Made by a program: the position numbers and the translations under genes. The notes under the pieces are model-generated. The model did not search any database. It saw only the letters and a list, made by a program, of their open reading frames with translations, and had not been told where the DNA came from. Positions 5,004 to 7,604 of a stretch of 7,604 bases of DNA are shown piece by piece (the first letter of the stretch is position 1; each line of letters opens with the position of its first letter). The stretch comes from Nitrososphaerales archaeon TH5895 (lineage in GTDB: Archaea; Thermoproteota; Nitrososphaeria; Nitrososphaerales; Nitrososphaeraceae): positions 1 to 7,604 of the forward strand of contig JAATVS010000445.1 in assembly GCA_014523695.1 (NCBI GenBank), in the 5' to 3' direction.

Positions 5004-5567
5004 ATGAAAAGAATGATAGATATAAAAAAGTACCCTAGTAGAAAAATATTAGCCACTGTATCAGTGGTGCTAATGATAGCATCTGTTGGCATAACAACAG
5101 TATGGCAGATACCTACTGCTTTAGCTACTCCCCTGGAAGAAATCAAGGCTAGTCGCGAAGTATCTGCGCCTATAGACAAAGTCTGGAATATTGTTTCAGA
5201 TATAGACAATGAGGCAAAATATTGGTCGATAATCAAGAATATTAAGAATATCAACAAGACAGATAGTGTAACAGAAAGAGAAGTTACAGTGCAAGCAGGT
5301 CCAGGGGGAGACGCAAAAACTCAACAGATTGTTACAGTAAATCCAGATCAATTTGCAGTAAATATGAATATCACCGAAGGACCAGTAACTGGTAGCAGAG
5401 TGCTTACATTAACTCCAGAAAATAACTCAACAACGAGAGTAGATGCAGTATGGGAAATCGACCTATCTGGAATCCCACTTATTGGACAGGGTTTTGCAAA
5501 AGGCAGTTTCCAGAAGATGACAGAAGATGCATTGGGTAATATAGCAGCAGAAGTGGAAGTCAAATAA
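5004..5567 (+). CDS. Exported SRPBCC (polyketide cyclase-like) protein
   Basis: A 187-residue SRPBCC-superfamily protein carrying an export signal. The N-terminus is basic (MKRMIDIKKYPSRK), followed by a hydrophobic helix (about 15-33) and a likely signal-peptidase site after ALA (residue 41). The mature domain starts IKASREVSAPIDKVWNIVSD (47-66), the classical first strand and helix of the polyketide cyclase/dehydrase-like START fold, continues with the W74-centred segment and EREVTVQAGPGG, and ends in the C-terminal helix GSFQKMTEDALGNIAAEVE (167-185), including the family's short linker GIPLIGQGF. The ligand is unknown; the location outside the membrane is unusual for this fold. The gene stands alone, with a leaderless-type promoter. 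A second in-frame ATG (residue 4) is possible but would change little. It shares only the fold, not close sequence, with the AHSA1 protein at 2942-3391. Confidence 0.85.
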   Translation: MKRMIDIKKYPSRKILATVSVVLMIASVGITTVWQIPTALATPLEEIKASREVSAPIDKVWNIVSDIDNEAKYWSIIKNIKNINKTDSVTEREVTVQAGPGGDAKTQQIVTVNPDQFAVNMNITEGPVTGSRVLTLTPENNSTTRVDAVWEIDLSGIPLIGQGFAKGSFQKMTEDALGNIAAEVEVK

Positions 5568-5593
5568 TGAAGAACCCTTGAAAAGGTCCTTCA
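5568..5593 (+). terminator. Hairpin directly after the exported SRPBCC gene
   Basis: TGAAGAACC and GGTCCTTCA pair over nine positions with one mismatch around the loop CTTGAAAA, starting at the first base after the stop codon. It may mark the 3' end of the transcript or stabilise it. No strong T-run follows, so the terminator role is uncertain. Confidence 0.35.
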
Positions 5594-5770
5594 GTGTTAA
5601 ATATAAAATGAATGGAATAGAAGTTGGAAGATATTCAAAATTTAAAGATCAGTCAATAAGGTGCAGTACTTAGCTTGGAATCAGCCAGTAGTACATAGAA
5701 ATTATCCAGTGTCGACTATTTCTAACGCTAACAATAATAATGTCATAACAGTAATTGATGTGACAAGTCT

Positions 5771-6334
5771 GTGGACTTACCTTGGAATGATGAAAGATCA
5801 AACAAATTCATAACTAACGTTGGATTAATTACGACAAATGGACCTTACGGAGCAGATGTGATGGCCTGCGAATGGACACATCATGTATCTTACAGACCTG
5901 GTTTGATAGCTGTTTGTATAGGTCCAAATAAGGCAACCCATGAGAACATAAAACAAACAAAGGAATTCGGAGTTAATCTGTGTAGCACAGATCAATCAAT
6001 AATGTCAAGTGTAGCTGGTGGTTATACAGGCAGCAGTTATAACAAGATTAATGCATTAAAAGAACTCGGATTTGAATTCTACGAAGCTAAGAAAATCAAG
6101 GTCACCATGATAAAAGGAGCCGCATTAAATATTGAATGCATACTATCAAATGAAATTCCACTTGGCGACCATACTACATTTGTAGGCGAAGCCATTGAAG
6201 CTTCTAATAATGCTGACAAAGTGCCATTAGCATACCACGGGGGAAGGTACTTCGTTCTGAATACAAATGTTGTAAAACCTTCTCAGGAAGAGCGTGAAAG
6301 AATAAGGAGGATTATTGAAAAACACAAAAGATGA
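5771..6334 (+). CDS. Flavin-reductase-like FMN-binding split-barrel protein
   Basis: A 187-residue cytoplasmic protein of the flavin reductase-like family (FMN-binding split barrel, COG1853). Members bind FMN and reduce free flavins or act as partner oxidoreductases with NAD(P)H; the partner here is unknown. Typical blocks are FITNVGLITTNGPYG (13-27), NVMACEWTHHVSY-type text ending at residue 41 (here MACEWTHHVSYRPGLIAVCIG, residues 31-51 in part), ENIKQTKEFGVNLCS (58-72), the dimer/FMN segment FVGEAIEA (137-144) and the final strand PLAYHGGRYFVLN (152-164), followed by a charged helix (EERERIRRIIEKHK). The only usable start near the domain is GTG at 5771; an in-frame stop lies five codons upstream and no ATG is available before residue 31. 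An AT-rich element near 5733-5742 could be its TATA box, again near-leaderless. It has no operon partner in view. Confidence 0.9.
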   Translation: MDLPWNDERSNKFITNVGLITTNGPYGADVMACEWTHHVSYRPGLIAVCIGPNKATHENIKQTKEFGVNLCSTDQSIMSSVAGGYTGSSYNKINALKELGFEFYEAKKIKVTMIKGAALNIECILSNEIPLGDHTTFVGEAIEASNNADKVPLAYHGGRYFVLNTNVVKPSQEERERIRRIIEKHKR

Positions 6335-6365
6335 CTCCTGTCGTCTTATAATAATATTTGAATAT

Positions 6366-6479
6366 TTATTGTATTATTTGCTTTCTACGTAATTTTTCCT
6401 TGCCCCTTCTATTATTTGGTGATGTTCGAAGAGGGCATTTACAACACGGACACGCATAACCCTCATGAAATAGAAACAC
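6366..6479 (-). CDS. Small cysteine-rich CPCC protein (zinc-finger-like)
   Basis: A 37-residue minus-strand frame, from GTG at 6479 to TAA at 6366, with clear protein character. Its core is HEGYACPCCKCPLRTSP (5-21), four cysteines (10, 12, 13, 15) packed as C-P-C-C-K-C, followed by a strongly basic tail rich in Arg and Lys (RRGKEKLRRKQ, 24-34). Tiny proteins with a CPCC-x(2,3)-LR-x-x-P core and a basic K/R tail are, as I recall, common unannotated or hypothetical genes in Thaumarchaeota; the role is unknown but zinc binding and nucleic-acid contact are plausible. An in-frame stop lies two codons before the GTG, so the N-terminus cannot extend without a frameshift. A TATA-like stretch TAAAGTATTG (6502-6493) lies 14-23 bases upstream. 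It converges with the flavin reductase-like gene, 31 bases away. Confidence 0.5.
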   Translation of the reverse strand: MFLFHEGYACPCCKCPLRTSPNNRRGKEKLRRKQIIQ

Positions 6480-6704
6480 TTCTCATCTGCTACAATACTT
6501 TAATCTTACGCTGTAATATCCAAAACTTGAACCTATTCTTGTACATATATTTCGACACGGCACGATAGTGCACAATACACAATAATTTTAAAGATCATAA
6601 AAGTATTGTAATACCATGCTGTGAAGGGGAGTATCATTGCTCTGTTGTTGCCCTAAATAAGGACTAAACGAGTCTTGTGGCCATATTAGCAAATTTTATT
6701 ATCA

Positions 6705-6716
6705 GTTTAGCTAAAC
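6705..6716. repeat. 12-bp palindrome
   Basis: GTTTAGCTAAAC is perfectly self-complementary. It lies about 80 bases beyond the 3' end of the dehydrogenase and far from any start codon, so a promoter role is unlikely. It is short enough to be chance. Confidence 0.2.
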
Positions 6717-6797
6717 AGGCAATGTTAATTCTTGTATATGGGCTCTAGGTCGTGAACTATAACTGAACTGCTGTATGTGGACTGATCGGAAACAGAA

Positions 6798-7604
6798 TTA
6801 GGATCTAATCTTAAATTGGTCCTTAATCAAATTTCCAAATTCTTTGTCAGACATATTTTGCCTTGCCTCAATTATTTTTATCGCATCATTTCCTACTACA
6901 TATCTTAGTTGAGGATCATCTGACGTCACAACATCAAGAATAGTCTTAGCAACCTCAGAAGGATGCATTGCATTTTCTTCCATCTTCTTAAATGTCTTCG
7001 ACATATTGTCCGCTAGTTGAGTATATGGAGAATTAGGACTGGTCGCCCCGTTAGCAATTTTAATACTTTTCCAGAAGTTTGATCCAACTGCTCCAGGTTC
7101 AATAAGTATCATTTTAATGCCAAAAGGCTCTAGTTCATACTGTAAAGACTCAGATACTCCCTCTAAAGCGAACTTGGACCCATGATAAAAAGTACTAAGA
7201 GGAATCGATATCCTGCCGCCCATAGATGTTATATTTATTATTTTGCCACTTCTTTGGCTTCTCATAAAAGGTTACGGCTCCAAAAAAATTGGTCTCAAAC
7301 TGTTTTCTTATTTCATCCATTGAAGTTTCTTCAAGTGCTCCTCCTAGTGCATATCCTGCATTGTTAACTATAACATCAATTCTATTATGTTTCTTGACTA
7401 TTGAATTAATGGTATCTGTTACTGACTCATCAGAATTAACATCTAATTGAACAACTTCCAAAGGCAACTTCTCTTTTTTTGCTATATCAATAATTTGACG
7501 TGATCCTTCGCCCTCTAGTTTATGTACTGTTGCATAAGTATAGAATCCACTTTTCGCTAATAATAGAGAAGTTTCAAATCCTATTCCACTTGAGCTTCCG
7601 GTAA
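6798..7604 (-). pseudogene. Short-chain dehydrogenase, frameshifted and cut by the window edge
   Basis: A classical SDR-family NAD(P)(H) oxidoreductase whose 5' end lies beyond the window. From the edge the frame reads TGSSSGIG (glycine-rich nucleotide-binding loop), LDVNSDE (cofactor adenine contact), VNNAGYALGG (the NNAG motif) and NFFGAV, then goes out of frame. The second half resumes with PFMRSQRSGKIINITS and holds the catalytic Ser in ITS, the YHGSK motif (Tyr and Lys), IEPGAV and an intact C-terminus ending at TAA (6798). Near 7272 the usual segment of about seven residues between GAV and PFMR is missing and the frame shifts, matching a 20-base deletion. The cofactor and catalytic residues survive on either side, so only the break disables it; the first fragment would end at about 7195. 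It may be a recent pseudogene or a sequencing/assembly error. The substrate cannot be told. Confidence 0.85.

Larger units (their letters stand above)
6335..6797. other. Intergenic region with one small candidate gene
   Basis: About 460 bases between the flavin reductase-like gene and the dehydrogenase, both of which end here. It holds the cysteine-rich mini-gene on the minus strand (6366-6479) and a perfect 12-bp palindrome GTTTAGCTAAAC (6705-6716). The part from about 6510 to 6797 shows no further protein-like frame, tRNA or repeat that I can support. Confidence 0.45.

Noticed and set aside
5348..5563. Minus-strand frame of 71 codons
   Set aside because: Antisense to the exported SRPBCC domain, which is well supported.
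5661..5813. Plus-strand frame of 50 codons (GTG start) overlapping the start of the flavin reductase-like gene
   Set aside because: Reads somewhat protein-like (VITVIDVTSLWTYLG) but is Asn-rich, lacks ATG until near its end and overlaps a confident gene in another frame; no family recognised.
6422..6568. Plus-strand 48-codon frame with ATG preceded by GGTG
   Set aside because: It is antisense to the CPCC mini-protein, and its translation has no recognisable motif; the minus-strand reading is more convincing.
1..7604. CRISPR array, defence system, insertion sequence or prophage
   Set aside because: No regularly spaced repeats, terminal inverted repeats, transposase, integrase or nuclease-like gene is visible on either strand.

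Overview
The window looks like a chromosomal stretch of an archaeon, most likely a soil ammonia-oxidising thaumarchaeon (Nitrososphaerales, Nitrosocosmicus/Nitrososphaera-like). The grounds are: AT-rich sequence (roughly 35% G+C outside one gene); several genes with a TATA-like box about 25-30 bases before the start codon and little or no leader; exported proteins rich in N-x-S/T sequons; and protein types familiar from that group (secreted PsbP-like proteins, membrane-anchored HtrA protease, thaumarchaeal-type flavin reductase fold, tiny CPCC proteins). The lineage is inferred from protein character; no rRNA or other marker gene is present.

Layout. 1-2254: a divergent pair of exported proteins, a PsbP-like lipocalin-type protein on the minus strand and an HtrA/DegP-like serine protease with one membrane anchor on the plus strand. 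Their 253-base spacer carries two palindromes, one a perfect 21-bp palindrome at the minus-strand promoter. 2255-2941: a long stretch without a confident gene, holding inverted repeats and one protein-like 45-codon frame on the minus strand. 2942-3715: a two-gene minus-strand operon, ArsR-type winged-helix regulator then AHSA1/SRPBCC protein. 3716-3862: a compact divergent promoter with a 10-bp inverted repeat, a 16-bp palindrome and short direct repeats. 3863-4651: a DUF899 thioredoxin-like protein whose body is about 60% G+C, very different from everything else here and so a probable recent acquisition from a bacterium. 5004-5567: a second, exported SRPBCC protein. 5771-6334: a flavin-reductase-like FMN-binding protein. 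6366-6479: a 37-residue cysteine-rich CPCC mini-protein on the minus strand. 6798-7604: a short-chain dehydrogenase on the minus strand, running off the window and broken by a frameshift that fits a 20-base deletion.

How the parts may work together. The clearest unit is the ArsR-SRPBCC operon facing the DUF899 gene across a promoter full of dyad symmetry. The regulator has no cysteine, so it is not a classical metal sensor, and it may control both directions. The AT-rich regulator operon and GC-rich DUF899 gene have different base composition, so the module seems to be assembled from pieces of different origin. The remaining genes (protease, secreted proteins, flavin reductase, dehydrogenase) suggest envelope maintenance and redox housekeeping but show no operon linkage. 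There is no CRISPR array, tRNA, rRNA, insertion sequence or defence system that I can see.
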